A stretch of 64,000 nucleotides of DNA from SHZI01 sp038214295 (GCA_038214295.1 JBBQSA010000003.1:1-64000); one strand, 5' to 3'; positions 16,905 through 26,724 are shown, numbered from the stretch's first letter. The notes: generated from the letters alone by a model not told the origin. Numbers and translations: made by a program.

Positions 16905-17908
16905 CTTTTTATTTCGTTGGCGACGGTGGTGGGGCTGATCTCGTTCAGGCAGTTGAGGTGCCCGAGGGGGCACTGACGCTGGAAGCAGGGGCTGCAGTCG
17001 AGGCCCAGGTAGAGAATCGTCTTGCGCGGCGTCAGTGGCGGCGTGAAGTCCGGCGAGCTGCTGCCGTAGATGGCCACCACCCGGGTGCCGGCCGCGGCCG
17101 CCACGTGCATCAGGCCGGAATCGTTCGTGACCGCGGCAGTAGCCGCTGATAGCAGGTCCACCGTGTCCTCCAGGCGGGTCTCGCCGCAGAGGTTGAATAT
17201 CCGCGCCCCCGCCCCGGCCCGGATCCTCTCGCCCAGCTCCCGCTCGCCGGCGGACCCCAGCACCCAGACCTCGAAACCGCCCTCGACGAGCAGCCGACCG
17301 AGCTCGGCAAAATTCGCGACCGGCCACTGCTTCGCCGGGCCGTAGGCAGCGCCCGGCAGCAGCGCGATCGCCGGGCCAGAACCGAGGTTAGAGCCGAGGC
17401 CAAGCCGCGCCATGAGCGCCGCCCGATTGACCTCATCGACACGCAAGGCGGGCGGCAACACCGGCGGCAGCGGCACGCCTGCGGACAAGCCGAGGGCGAG
17501 AAAGCGCTTCACGGTCTGGTCAAACACCCGGCGGTCGAGCGCGCGCACGTCGTTCAGCAGCAGCCCGCGCATCTCCGCCGCGAAGCCGGTGCGCACCGGG
17601 ATGCGCGCAAACCAAGGGAGCAGCGCCGACTTGAACGACCGGGGCAGGACTATCGCCCGGTCGTAGCCCGCTGCCCGCAGCGACATGCCCAGCCTCCACC
17701 GGGCACCGAGACCGAGCTCGCCGTGCCCGACAGGCAGCGGGATCCCCCGCCGCACCTCCGGCATCCGGCCCACCAGCGGCACGGACCAGGGCGGCCCCAC
17801 CACATCGATTGCCATCCCGGGCTCCTGCGCCCGTAGTAGCCGGAACAGCGACTGGGCCATGACCATGTCACCAACCCAGGCGGGCCCGACGATCAGCGTG
17901 GCGGTCAC
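16901..17908 (-). CDS. waaF: WaaF-like ADP-heptose:LPS heptosyltransferase II
   Basis: The enzyme adds the second heptose of the LPS inner core. The 335-residue protein starts at GTG 17908. The N-terminal GT9 motif (LIVGPAWVGDMVMAQSL), LPGAAYGPAKQWP near 190 and the C-terminal donor site (TNDSGLMHVAAAAGTRVVAIYG) match WaaF. The C-terminal CSPCFQRQCPLGHLNCL cysteine cluster is also typical of WaaF. It follows hldD by 14 bp in a minus-strand operon. The last codon and stop lie in repeat sequence. Confidence 0.92.
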   Translation of the reverse strand: MTATLIVGPAWVGDMVMAQSLFRLLRAQEPGMAIDVVGPPWSVPLVGRMPEVRRGIPLPVGHGELGLGARWRLGMSLRAAGYDRAIVLPRSFKSALLPWFARIPVRTGFAAEMRGLLLNDVRALDRRVFDQTVKRFLALGLSAGVPLPPVLPPALRVDEVNRAALMARLGLGSNLGSGPAIALLPGAAYGPAKQWPVANFAELGRLLVEGGFEVWVLGSAGERELGERIRAGAGARIFNLCGETRLEDTVDLLSAATAAVTNDSGLMHVAAAAGTRVVAIYGSSSPDFTPPLTPRKTILYLGLDCSPCFQRQCPLGHLNCLNEISPTTVANEIKR

Positions 17909-17922
17909 CTGCGGCGTTTCCC

Positions 17923-18864
17923 TTAGCCGACGGCGTCCAGGTACCGGGGCACGCCCTCTTCGACCGGCATGAACGCGCCCTCGTAGCCCGCGGCCCGGAG
18001 GCCCGTGAGATCGGCCTGCGTGTAGCTCTGGTAGCTGCCCTGCAGGTGCTCCGGGAACGGGATGTACTGGATGCGGCCCCGCCCGTGCCACTTGATCACG
18101 GCGCGCGCCACGTCGTTGAAGCTGCGGGCCTCGCCCGTGCCCAGGTTGAAGATCCCGGACTTTGCCCCGTGCCGCCAGGCCCAGAGGTTCACCGCCACGA
18201 TGTCGTCCACGTGAATGAAGTCCCGCACCTGGTCGCCGTCGCCGTAGCCGTCGCTGCCAGCAAACAGCCGGATCTCGTCGCCGGACTTCAGCTGCTCCCT
18301 GAAGTGGTGGATGACGCTCGCCATCCCCTGCTTGTGGGCCTCGCCCGGCCCGTACACGTTGAAGTAACGCAGCCCCACCACGGGCGAGCGGAACGAGGCC
18401 GTCACCTGCCGCACGTGCCGGTCGAACATCAGCTTCGAAAACGCGTAAACGTTGATCGGCCGCTCGCAGTCCTCGCTGACCCGGAAATCCCGCCCGGCGC
18501 CGTAGACGGACGCGGACGAGGCATACACCAGCGGCACCCGGCGCTCGGTGGCGTAACGGAGCACGTGCCGGGAATAGTCGTAGTTCGAGCGCATCATCAG
18601 CAGGCCGTTCCACTCGGTCGTGTCCGTGCAGGCCCCCTGGTGGAAGATGACTTCCAGCTTCGACGAGTACTCGTGCCCCGCCGCGATGCGCGTCCCGAAC
18701 TCGTGCATGTCCACGTAGTCGGCGATCTGGCAGTCGGAAAGATTGAGGATCTTGCGGGCGTCCCGCAGGTCGTCCACGACGAGGATGTCGGTGTGGCCGG
18801 CCCCGTTTAGGGCCCGGACCAGGTTGCTGCCGATGAAGCCGGCGCCGCCGGTGACGATGATCAT
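17923..18864 (-). CDS. hldD: HldD, ADP-L-glycero-D-manno-heptose 6-epimerase
   Basis: HldD makes the heptose donor used by the heptosyltransferases. The 313-residue extended SDR protein has the NAD(P)-binding TGGAGFIGSN at 5-14, the family-specific HQGACTDTTEW, the catalytic YAFSK motif and the substrate-binding GQGMASVIHHF-like segment (KQGMASVIHHFREQ). Its start overlaps the upstream glycosyltransferase stop (ATGA), showing translational coupling. Substrate production and use (waaF) are thus encoded side by side. Confidence 0.97.
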   Translation of the reverse strand: MIIVTGGAGFIGSNLVRALNGAGHTDILVVDDLRDARKILNLSDCQIADYVDMHEFGTRIAAGHEYSSKLEVIFHQGACTDTTEWNGLLMMRSNYDYSRHVLRYATERRVPLVYASSASVYGAGRDFRVSEDCERPINVYAFSKLMFDRHVRQVTASFRSPVVGLRYFNVYGPGEAHKQGMASVIHHFREQLKSGDEIRLFAGSDGYGDGDQVRDFIHVDDIVAVNLWAWRHGAKSGIFNLGTGEARSFNDVARAVIKWHGRGRIQYIPFPEHLQGSYQSYTQADLTGLRAAGYEGAFMPVEEGVPRYLDAVG

Positions 18865-19940
18865 GGGGAGAAACTCTCGGGCAACGTGACCCCGGCATTC
18901 TGGCGGGCCGCCAGCTCCCGGTACAGGCGTGCGTAGCGGCCGGTCATCGTGGCGGCGGAAAAATCTCTCGCCCGCAGCCGGTTAGCGCTCGCCACCCGGG
19001 TACGCAGTCCGTGGTCGAAGAAGGCCGCCACCGCCGCCTCGAGCGCCGCCGGGTCGTCTGGTGCCACCAGCAGCCCGTTTTCCCCGTCCTGGATGATTTC
19101 CGGTATGCCGCCAACCCCGGTGGCGACCACCGGCAGACCCACCTCCAGCGCGTCGATCAGCGTCGAGCCGAGACCCTCGTGGCGAGACGGGTAGACGAGC
19201 AGGTCGAAGGCGGCGAGGTAATCACCCACGTTGTCGACCTGGCCCGCGAAGAGCAGGTTATCGAGACCGGCGGCCGCCGCCCGGAAGCGGGCCTCGTCCG
19301 GCCCCGAGCCGACAAGCACGAAGCGCACGCCAGGCCGGGCCGACTGCCAGCGCCGGGCGAGCCCGATGATCTGCAGCTGCCCCTTGGTGGAGTCGTCCAG
19401 CGCACCGACATGGCCAACCACGAAGTCGCCGCCAAAGCTCGCCCGCAAGCGCTCCACGTTGCCGATCCTCACCGGCAGGCTGCCGCCCGCGCTGGGAATC
19501 ACCGTGACGGGCAGGCGTGCCTCGAACTCGCCGAGCGAGCGGCGGATGGCCTCGGAGATCGCGACGATGGCCGCCGCGGAGCCGTACAGCCGGCGGTTCA
19601 GCAGCGAGCGGCGGGGCACCTTCTGCACGCGGCGAGTGACGAGGTAAGGCGTGCCCCGCAGGACCCGGTTGAGCCAGGCCGCCTGGACGCCCCGCCCCTC
19701 GTGGCTGTGCACGAGGCCCGCGCCACGCAACGCCCCGAAGGCACCGGCAACGCCCGCCCCTGCCTCCGTGATCCGGAGGCCCGGCACGTCCCGGCAGCGG
19801 GCCGCGAGCGGCTCGCCACGGCGGGCCACCAGGCGCTGGGTCCAGCCGAGGGCCGCGAGGCCGCGAATCAGGAGTTCGGTCTGCCGCTCGCCGCCGCGAA
19901 AGCCGCGGGCGAGATTGAGGTGGGTCAGTGGCCCGCTCAC
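18861..19940 (-). CDS. GT4-type glycosyltransferase
   Basis: GTG 19940 gives 359 residues and overlaps the zinc-finger gene's stop as GTGA, which decides the start. It is a GT-B fold enzyme. The N-terminus has the GGERQTELLIRGL pattern and the C-terminus the donor-site run LLVYPSRHEGLGSTLIDALE with VVATGVGGIPEII. It is likely an LPS-core or O-chain hexosyltransferase, judged by the hldD-waaF context. The sugar specificity cannot be read from sequence. Confidence 0.88.
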   Translation of the reverse strand: MSGPLTHLNLARGFRGGERQTELLIRGLAALGWTQRLVARRGEPLAARCRDVPGLRITEAGAGVAGAFGALRGAGLVHSHEGRGVQAAWLNRVLRGTPYLVTRRVQKVPRRSLLNRRLYGSAAAIVAISEAIRRSLGEFEARLPVTVIPSAGGSLPVRIGNVERLRASFGGDFVVGHVGALDDSTKGQLQIIGLARRWQSARPGVRFVLVGSGPDEARFRAAAAGLDNLLFAGQVDNVGDYLAAFDLLVYPSRHEGLGSTLIDALEVGLPVVATGVGGIPEIIQDGENGLLVAPDDPAALEAAVAAFFDHGLRTRVASANRLRARDFSAATMTGRYARLYRELAARQNAGVTLPESFSP

Positions 19941-20167
19941 GGGTTCCGGGTCAGGACGTAGTTCGCTCCGCAGTAGGGACACTTCGCCCGGCCCGTCTCC
20001 TCGATGGCGAGGTAGACCTTCGGATGGGAATTCCACAGGTACATGCCGGGCATCGGGCAGGACAGCGGCAGGTCGTTCTCCGTGACCGAGTAGCGGCTCT
20101 CGGCATTCGGCTGGACGAGGGCGTTGTCGGCAACCGGTTGGGCCTTGGTCGGAGCCATGAGCGTCAT
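19937..20167 (-). CDS. zf-CHCC zinc-finger protein
   Basis: This 76-residue protein ends with the C-x-H-x-C-x2-C zinc site of the zf-CHCC (NDUFS6-like) family: LSCPMPGMYLWNSHPKVYL then AKCPYCGANY. The family is small, cytosolic and of unknown role in bacteria, and is often encoded near LPS glycosyltransferases. Its start overlaps the glnE stop (ATGA) and its stop overlaps the next GTG. A second Met at residue 4 is an alternative start. Confidence 0.88.
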   Translation of the reverse strand: MTLMAPTKAQPVADNALVQPNAESRYSVTENDLPLSCPMPGMYLWNSHPKVYLAIEETGRAKCPYCGANYVLTRNP

Positions 20168-22992
20168 TCGGCAGGGGCGGGAGAATTAGTATAGAACACT
20201 GCCCGCCAGTGACGGACCACCGTGGCGGTCAGGGCCGCCACCTCCTCCCGTGGCACGAGGCCGGTCTCGCCCGCCAGGTTCAGGTGGTGAATGCGCTGCC
20301 GGTAGCTGCGGTAGGTCTCCGCCAGCTCCTCGGCGTCGGCGGGGGCCAGGATGCCGTGGGCGGCCAGGGCCTCCAGCTGCCGGATGTTGTCGGACCAGCG
20401 CACCAGGTCCGGGTAGCGGGCCGCTTCCCGCAGCACGAGGTACTGGACCAGGAACTCGATGTCGGTGATGCCGCCCGGGTCCTGCTTCACGTCGAGCAGC
20501 TCCGGCGTGCCCTTCGACAGCTCGTCCCGCATCCGCTGGCGCATCTCCAGCACCTCGGTGGCGAGATTCTCGCGGCGCACGTAGTTGGTCAGCGCCTTGA
20601 CCCGCAGCTGCTCGAAAGCGGCCTTCACGCCCTTGTCGCCGGCCACGGCCCGGCTCCGCAGCAGGGCCTGGTGCTCCCAGGTCCAGGCGTCCTGGCGCTG
20701 GTAGAGGTCGAAGGCGGTCAGGCTCGAGACGAGCAGCCCGGACTGGCCGCTCGGGCGCAGCCGGATGTCCACCTCGTAGAGCTTGCCCGAGGTGGTGTGC
20801 ATCGTGAGGATGCTGATGATCCGGCGCGTCAAGCGGGAGAAGAACATCGCGTTGTCGAGGGGCTGGGCGCCATTGGTCTGCTGCTGTTCGCCCGCCGAGT
20901 CGTGCAGGAACACGATGTCCAGGTCCGAGCTGTAGCCGAGCTCGAGCCCGCCCAGCTTGCCGTAGGCCACGATCGCAAAGCGGGCCGCCCGGGTGCCGCC
21001 ATCGTCAACCGTGCACTGCGGTTCCCCGTGGCGCGCGGCCAGTTCCTGCCACGCCAGCGCCAGCGCCGCCTCCAGCACCAGCTCGGCGATGTCCGTGAGC
21101 CGGTCGCTGACCTTCATCAGCGGCAGCACGTCGGTGAGATCGACGACGGCGACTCGAAAGATGGCGGCCTGCTGGAAATTGCGCAGGGCGTCGAGCCGGG
21201 CTTCCTCGTCGTCGGTCCCGGCGCGGACGAGCCGCAGCTCGAGATCCGCGGCCAGCTCCTGCCGCGACGGGGCCTGGTCGAAGACGCCGGGATCCAGCAA
21301 CTCGTCCAGCAGCAGCGGGTGGGTGGCCACCAGCCGCGCCAGGAACTCGCTGTCCGCGCAGATGCCCACGAGGCGTTCCAGCGCGGCGGGGTTTTCGTTC
21401 AGCAGCGCAAAGTAGGCGGAGCGGCGGCCGATGGCCTCCAGGATCAGCACCATGCCGTCCAGCGCCCGGGCCGCCTCGGCCTGCCGACTCGCCACCCGCA
21501 GCATCGCCGGGACGAGCGCGTCGAGGCGTTGCCGGCCGGGCTGGTCCAGGCGCTGCGGCAGCCCGCCGTCCCGCAGGCGGAGGATCCGCTCCAGCGCGGC
21601 GGCCGGGTCACTGAAGCCGGCGTCGGCAAGGCGCTGCCTGTGCCGCTCCGGTGCCGATTCCACCAGCCAGACGCGGGCAAGTTCCGCCTCGGGCTGCGGG
21701 ACCGGGCCTTCATCCTCGTCGGCGCCATTGCCGCTGGTGCCGCGAAAGACGATGTCCCGGAAGTGGCGGGCCACCGCGTCCTGGTGCACCTGGAGCGCAG
21801 CGAGGAACGCGGCCCAGTCCGGGCAACCCATCGCCAGTGCCAGCCGGCGCTGGTCGTCGGGATCACCGGGCAGGTCGTGGGTCTGGCGGTCGTAGAGTGC
21901 CTGGATCCGGTTCTCCGCGAGGCGCAGGTAGCGGTAGGCCGCCGTGAGCTCGGCCGCGTCCCGTTCCGGCAGGCAGCCGGCCTGGACGAGTGCGGGCAGC
22001 GCCTTCAGCAACTGCCGCTCCCGGAGCGGCGCCACGGTGCCGCCGCGGACCAGCTGCAGGGCCTGGGCGATGAACTCGATCTCCCGGATGCCGCCGGGAC
22101 CGAGCTTGAGGTTGCCGCGAAACTCCTTCTTGGCCACCTCGGCCTCGATGAGCGCCTTCATCTCCCTGAGCGAACTGAACACGCCGTAGTCCAGGTAGCG
22201 CCGATAGACGAAGGGCCGCAGCACGTCCCCGTAGAGGTACTGGCTGTCCACCCAGTCGTTGACCACCCGGGCCTTGATCCACGCGTAGCGCTCCCAGTCC
22301 CGGCCGTTCTGCAGGAGGTAGCCCTCCAGGGCGGCGATGCTGACGGCCAGCGGGCCCGCGCTGCCGAAGGGCCGCAGGCGCACATCGACCCGGTAGACGA
22401 AGCCGTCCGGCGTGTTCCGGCTAAGGAGGTCGATCACCCGCTGGGCGACGAAGCGGAAGTACTCCTCGTTGCTGAGCGTCCGGGCGCCGTTAGTCTCGCC
22501 CGCCGACGAGTAGAGGAACACGAGATCCACATCGGACGAGAAATTGAGCTCGTGGCCCCCGAGCTTGCCCATGGCGACGATGCCGACCCCCGAGGCCGCG
22601 CCATTCTCGCCCCGGGGCTCGCCGTAGCGGGCCCTCAGCAGGCCGTCGGAGTAACCGAGCGCGGCATTGATGGCGGCATCGGCCAGGTCCGAGAGATCCC
22701 GGAGTGTCTCGGTGTACTCCACCCCCTCGTTCAGGTCCCGCCAGACGATCCGCATAAGCTCCCGGTGCCGGAACAGGCGCAGCGCCCGGAGAAAGCCGTC
22801 GTCGCCACTGACGTCGGCGAGTGCCGCGGCCAGCAGCGCGGGGAACTCCCCCGGGGCCAGGGTACGGGTCAGGCGGCCGCTGGCCTCGAGTTCCGGTAGC
22901 AGTTCCGGGTAGCGCACGACGATGTCGGCGGCGAAGGGGCTGAGCGCCATCAGACGCTCGGGTCCGGGCGGGGGCAACGCGGGCTGATTCAT
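20164..22992 (-). CDS. glnE: GlnE, glutamine synthetase adenylyltransferase/adenylyl-removing enzyme
   Basis: GlnE switches glutamine synthetase off by adenylylation and on by deadenylylation in answer to PII and glutamine. The protein has 942 residues (E. coli 946). It has two nucleotidyltransferase domains. The N-terminal adenylyl-removing domain carries MGKLGGHELNFSSDVDLVF, and the C-terminal adenylyl-transferring domain carries YGKLGGLELGYSSDLDIVF. ATG 22992 forms an ATGA overlap with the upstream SDR gene, preferred over GTG 23016. It sits in one run with LPS genes, an unusual partner set. Confidence 0.97.
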   Translation of the reverse strand: MNQPALPPPGPERLMALSPFAADIVVRYPELLPELEASGRLTRTLAPGEFPALLAAALADVSGDDGFLRALRLFRHRELMRIVWRDLNEGVEYTETLRDLSDLADAAINAALGYSDGLLRARYGEPRGENGAASGVGIVAMGKLGGHELNFSSDVDLVFLYSSAGETNGARTLSNEEYFRFVAQRVIDLLSRNTPDGFVYRVDVRLRPFGSAGPLAVSIAALEGYLLQNGRDWERYAWIKARVVNDWVDSQYLYGDVLRPFVYRRYLDYGVFSSLREMKALIEAEVAKKEFRGNLKLGPGGIREIEFIAQALQLVRGGTVAPLRERQLLKALPALVQAGCLPERDAAELTAAYRYLRLAENRIQALYDRQTHDLPGDPDDQRRLALAMGCPDWAAFLAALQVHQDAVARHFRDIVFRGTSGNGADEDEGPVPQPEAELARVWLVESAPERHRQRLADAGFSDPAAALERILRLRDGGLPQRLDQPGRQRLDALVPAMLRVASRQAEAARALDGMVLILEAIGRRSAYFALLNENPAALERLVGICADSEFLARLVATHPLLLDELLDPGVFDQAPSRQELAADLELRLVRAGTDDEEARLDALRNFQQAAIFRVAVVDLTDVLPLMKVSDRLTDIAELVLEAALALAWQELAARHGEPQCTVDDGGTRAARFAIVAYGKLGGLELGYSSDLDIVFLHDSAGEQQQTNGAQPLDNAMFFSRLTRRIISILTMHTTSGKLYEVDIRLRPSGQSGLLVSSLTAFDLYQRQDAWTWEHQALLRSRAVAGDKGVKAAFEQLRVKALTNYVRRENLATEVLEMRQRMRDELSKGTPELLDVKQDPGGITDIEFLVQYLVLREAARYPDLVRWSDNIRQLEALAAHGILAPADAEELAETYRSYRQRIHHLNLAGETGLVPREEVAALTATVVRHWRAVFYTNSPAPAE

Positions 22993-23855
22993 GCCCGCGA
23001 TGTTAAGGGATACCACCGCCGGACATGCTCCAGGCTGCGCGTCCAGAGTTCCGCCGCCACGGCCCGGTCCCAGGCGAGCGGCACGCTGCGCCGGCCGTCA
23101 CGGCCCTGGCGGACATGGAAGGTGCCGGACATCTTCCCGGCCTCCGGGTCGGTCGCCAGGTACAACGGCATCAGCGCCCCTTCCGCCGGCGGGCGCATCC
23201 CGGTCCGCAGACGCTCATAGGCACCGCCGGCGAAGAGAGTGTTGGTGTGAAAGAAATTGGTGTCGATCAGCCCCGGGCAGAGCGCGTTGCTCACCACCCC
23301 GCTGCCCGCCAGCGTGCCCGCCAGGTGATGACTGAACAGCACGTTCATCAGCTTGCTGTTGGCATAGGCCTGCCAGCCGTCGAAGCCGTGCTCCAGCTGC
23401 AGGTTGGCAAAGTCCACGGCCCCGCCGCCGAGCGCCGTTGACGCCACGTGGACGATGCGCGCCGGGGCGTTGGTCCTGAGCGTGTCCAGCAGGCTGAGAG
23501 TCAGCAGGAAGGGCGCCAGGTAGTTCACTGCGAACGTCAGCTCGAAGCCGTCCCTGCTCGTCTGCCGGTGGTCCGTGAGCAGGCCGGCATTGTTGATGAG
23601 CACGTTGAGGCCCGGGAAATCCGTGCGGACGCGCCCGGCGAGCCCCGCCACCTCCTCGAGCGCGGCGAAATCCGCCAGCACCGGATGCAGTGCCGGGTTG
23701 CCAGTGGCGGCGCGCAGCTCCGCCAGCGTGGCGTCGAGCCTGGCCCGGTCACGACCGTGCAGGATGACGGTCGCGCCCCGCTCCGCGAGCGCCAGCGCCG
23801 TGGCCTTGCCGATGCCATTCGTGGCGCCTGTGACGAGATAGATCAGGTTAGTCAC
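22989..23855 (-). CDS. SDR-family oxidoreductase (retinol-dehydrogenase-like)
   Basis: This 288-residue classical-type short-chain dehydrogenase has the cofactor site TGATNGIG at 9-16, HGRDRARL (suggesting NADP preference), NNAG near 88, the catalytic Ser in VASTAL and the YANSK motif near 163-167. The length and the PGLIDTNFF region resemble WW-domain/retinol-dehydrogenase-like SDRs. It is the first gene of the coupled minus-strand run leading into glnE. The substrate is unknown. Confidence 0.9.
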   Translation of the reverse strand: MTNLIYLVTGATNGIGKATALALAERGATVILHGRDRARLDATLAELRAATGNPALHPVLADFAALEEVAGLAGRVRTDFPGLNVLINNAGLLTDHRQTSRDGFELTFAVNYLAPFLLTLSLLDTLRTNAPARIVHVASTALGGGAVDFANLQLEHGFDGWQAYANSKLMNVLFSHHLAGTLAGSGVVSNALCPGLIDTNFFHTNTLFAGGAYERLRTGMRPPAEGALMPLYLATDPEAGKMSGTFHVRQGRDGRRSVPLAWDRAVAAELWTRSLEHVRRWYPLTSRA

Positions 23856-24026
23856 TGGAAGGATTATCGCCTCATGCTACCGGGATAGTCGGGATTTAGC
23901 CGCCAAATTGCGACAAGTGGAGGAGTGGCGGGCAGTCTGCGGTCGCGTAAACTCAACTGGCGCTCCGGCGTCGTCGCGCTGGCCCTGCCGGTGAGCATCA
24001 ACTGATCGCAACAAGGGAGTACGGCG

Positions 24027-24776
24027 ATGCGCAAGTACCTGGCTCTTCTCGCAACGGTGGTCGTGATCGGCGTCAATGCCGCGGCCAACATCCTGCCCAT
24101 CAACGGGGTCAACACCGGGGAAATCAGCGCGCGGTACCCGACGGGCTTCACGCCCGCCGGCTGGGTGTTCGCGATCTGGAGCCTGATCTACCTGGGCCTG
24201 ATCACCTTTGGTGTCTTCGCGGCGCGCGTCCCACCGGAGAAGTCGGCCCGGGTGCGTGGCATCGAACTGGCGTACGTGGTCAGTTGCATCGCCAACGCCG
24301 CGTGGATTTTCATGTGGCACTACGGGTACATCGCCGCGAGTTTCGCGCTGATGGCCGTCCTGCTGGGCAGCCTGCTGGTGGTGTATGTCCGCCTGCGGGC
24401 CACGGCACCGGCCTCCACGGCCGAGCGCGTCTGCGTGGACATGCCCTTCAGCCTGTACTTCGGCTGGATCACCACGGCGATTCTTGCCAACCTGGCGGCC
24501 TGGTTCTACGACCTGCGCCTGTACCCCTTCAACCTGCCGATGGATGACTGGGCGATCCTCACGGTAGTGACCGCCACCGCCATCTACACGGCCGTCGGTG
24601 TGCGGACACGGGATGCCATCTACACGGCGGTCTTTGCCTGGGCGTCCCTCGGCATCGTCCTGCAGACGCTGGAAACGAGCCACGCGGTCCGGCTGGCGGC
24701 GGCGGCGGGCTGCGCGGTGATGGTCGTCGTCACCGCGGTTTCACTCGTCACTCAGCGGTACCAGCGCCCCTTGTAG
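24027..24776 (+). CDS. TspO/MBR-like membrane protein
   Basis: This 249-residue integral membrane protein has about seven or eight hydrophobic helices. It begins with a membrane segment, then NTGEISARYPTGFTPAGWVF and AIWSLIYLGL, the pattern of long TspO/MBR relatives often called tryptophan-rich sensory proteins. Further Trp-rich helices follow (NAAWIFMWHYG). A good ribosome site (AAGGGAG) precedes the ATG. Ligand and role are unknown. Its 3' end overlaps the convergent sulfatase gene by 25 bp. Confidence 0.75.
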   Translation: MRKYLALLATVVVIGVNAAANILPINGVNTGEISARYPTGFTPAGWVFAIWSLIYLGLITFGVFAARVPPEKSARVRGIELAYVVSCIANAAWIFMWHYGYIAASFALMAVLLGSLLVVYVRLRATAPASTAERVCVDMPFSLYFGWITTAILANLAAWFYDLRLYPFNLPMDDWAILTVVTATAIYTAVGVRTRDAIYTAVFAWASLGIVLQTLETSHAVRLAAAAGCAVMVVVTAVSLVTQRYQRPL

Positions 24777-26710
24777 GCCTGGATCGGCAGCTGGGTCTGG
24801 GCGAGCGCGTCCCGGGTGAAGTCCGGGTCGGGGGCGACGGGCAGCAGCTCGGTGCCCTCGATCCGGAACTGCTGCACCGGCTTGTGGGGCATCAGGATCG
24901 CGACGCGATCGCCGACGCGCCAGGCAGCGTCCTCGTTGAACTGCATCATCGCGTGACCGGGACCAACCAGGTCCGTGCGGCTGTGGTCCATGCCGGTGGC
25001 GGGCAGAGTCACACCGAGTCCCATCAGGGACAAGGTCGTCGGCAGCAAGTCGATCTGGCTGGCGAGGCGGCCCACGATGCGCGGCTGCACCGGACCACCG
25101 GTGATGAAGCCGGGAATGTGGAAGCTGAAGATCGGCACCAGCTGGGTGCCAACGGTGCGGCTCTCGTGGTCGGCCACCACGGTGAACAGCGTGTTGCCCC
25201 AGTACGTTGAACCCGCTGCCTGCTCCAGGTAGCTGCCCACCGCGAAGTCCGCGTAGCGGGCCGCATTGCGGAGCGTCTGCTTCGGCTGCTCGTAGAGCTC
25301 GATCCGCCCGTCTGGAAAGTCGTAGGGGGGATGGTTCGAAGTACTGAAGACCAGTGTGAAGAACGGCTGGCCGTCCTTTTCGTACTGGCTCACTTCCTGG
25401 TGCACCCGGGCGTAGAGGTCCTCGTCGGAGACACCCCAGGTGGTGGTGAACTTCGCGTTGGCCTGCAGGTCGCCCTGGTCGATCACCCGGTCGAAGCCGT
25501 TGCCGAGAAAAAATCGGCGCATGTTGTCGAAGCTGGCGTCGCCCCCGTAGATGAACTCTGTGCGATAGCCCTGCTGCTTCAGCACGCTGGCGAGGGTAAA
25601 GAAATCGCGCTGGGCGCCCTCCAGCTTGATCACGCTGCTCGTGCGCGTCGGCTGGAAGCCGGTGACGATGGCCTCGATGCCCCGGGCGGAGCGCGTGCCG
25701 CTGGCGTAAAGCTGATCGAACCAGAAGCTCCGGGAGCGCCAGGTCTCCAGCTTCTGCACGACCGGTTCGCCGCCGAGGCTCGCGAAGTAGTGGGCACCGA
25801 GGCTTTCCTGCAGCAGGATCACCAGGTTGGGCTTACGCTCGAGACGGACAGTGGGCGTGAGCACGTAGCGGGTCGACCGGCCGGGCTCGGTAAAGGCGCT
25901 GGCTGGCAGCTGCATGTCGGCGGCCACCCGGGCGACGGCTTCCTCCGGCGGCAGGTTGCCGTAGCCCCGGATCGCGTCCCGCTCCTCGCCCAGCTGGCGC
26001 ACGGCATAGGCCACGGAGTAAGTGGAGTTCAGGGCAAGGTCATTGACGGTCACATCGGTGGTCAGGGCGGCGTTGCTCACGCTGATCGGCCGGTGGCCCA
26101 GGCTGCCCCGCACGCCGTAGACCAAGGCGACGAGCAGCGGCAGCAGCAGGAACGCGCGGACCCAGAGCGACGGGCCCTTGCCGGCCACCGGGACGCGCTG
26201 GAGCATGCGGCGGCTCAGGTAGACCATCAGCGCGGACAAGCCGAGGCCCGTGAGCAGGCTGGCGCGGTTGCCGGACCAGATCGTACTCAGTACGACGCCC
26301 GGCGTGTCCAGGTACTCCACGTAGTGGCGGTTCGGCCGGACCCCGAACTCCGCCATGAAGTCCGGCGTCGCGGCCTCGTTGAACGTAAGGACCAGGATCC
26401 AGGCGCTGAACCAGAAAATCAGGACACTGCGCCAGCCCGCGCTCAGCAGGAGGCGGGCCGGGGCCAGGATTTGCACGATCAGCGGCACGGCGACCAGCGC
26501 CGCCACGACCACCACGTCGAAACGCAGGCCCATGAGGAACAGCGGCCCCGCGTTGCCCGTCGCCGCCAGCCGCTCCCGGTAGATGCCGGCAAGTCCGAGG
26601 CGGCTCAGCACCAGGATCAGCAGGGCCAGCCCGGCGAACCAGGCGAGCGGCTCCAGCGCGCCGCGCAGCCCGCCCGGACGCGGGGCGGCAGAAAGAGTCG
26701 AGACATCCAA
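24752..26710 (-). CDS. LTA synthase-family sulfatase/phosphoglycerol transferase
   Basis: This 652-residue inner-membrane protein has five or so N-terminal membrane segments (up to about residue 205) followed by a periplasmic alkaline-phosphatase-fold domain. Metal-site residues can be placed: Glu near 302 (VILLQESLG), the nucleophile Thr near 339 (YASGTRSARG) and the Asp-His pair in VVADHESR near 503. Relatives include LtaS, OpgB/MdoB and phosphoethanolamine transferases. In a Gram-negative, a role in glucan or lipid A decoration is likely. Confidence 0.87.
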   Translation of the reverse strand: MDVSTLSAAPRPGGLRGALEPLAWFAGLALLILVLSRLGLAGIYRERLAATGNAGPLFLMGLRFDVVVVAALVAVPLIVQILAPARLLLSAGWRSVLIFWFSAWILVLTFNEAATPDFMAEFGVRPNRHYVEYLDTPGVVLSTIWSGNRASLLTGLGLSALMVYLSRRMLQRVPVAGKGPSLWVRAFLLLPLLVALVYGVRGSLGHRPISVSNAALTTDVTVNDLALNSTYSVAYAVRQLGEERDAIRGYGNLPPEEAVARVAADMQLPASAFTEPGRSTRYVLTPTVRLERKPNLVILLQESLGAHYFASLGGEPVVQKLETWRSRSFWFDQLYASGTRSARGIEAIVTGFQPTRTSSVIKLEGAQRDFFTLASVLKQQGYRTEFIYGGDASFDNMRRFFLGNGFDRVIDQGDLQANAKFTTTWGVSDEDLYARVHQEVSQYEKDGQPFFTLVFSTSNHPPYDFPDGRIELYEQPKQTLRNAARYADFAVGSYLEQAAGSTYWGNTLFTVVADHESRTVGTQLVPIFSFHIPGFITGGPVQPRIVGRLASQIDLLPTTLSLMGLGVTLPATGMDHSRTDLVGPGHAMMQFNEDAAWRVGDRVAILMPHKPVQQFRIEGTELLPVAPDPDFTRDALAQTQLPIQAYKGRWYR

Positions 26711-26724
26711 CGGTAAGGAACCCC

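Noticed and set aside
20209..22899. An 896-codon plus-strand open frame opposite glnE
   Set aside because: It is the reverse-strand shadow of GlnE, whose two nucleotidyltransferase domains are unmistakable.
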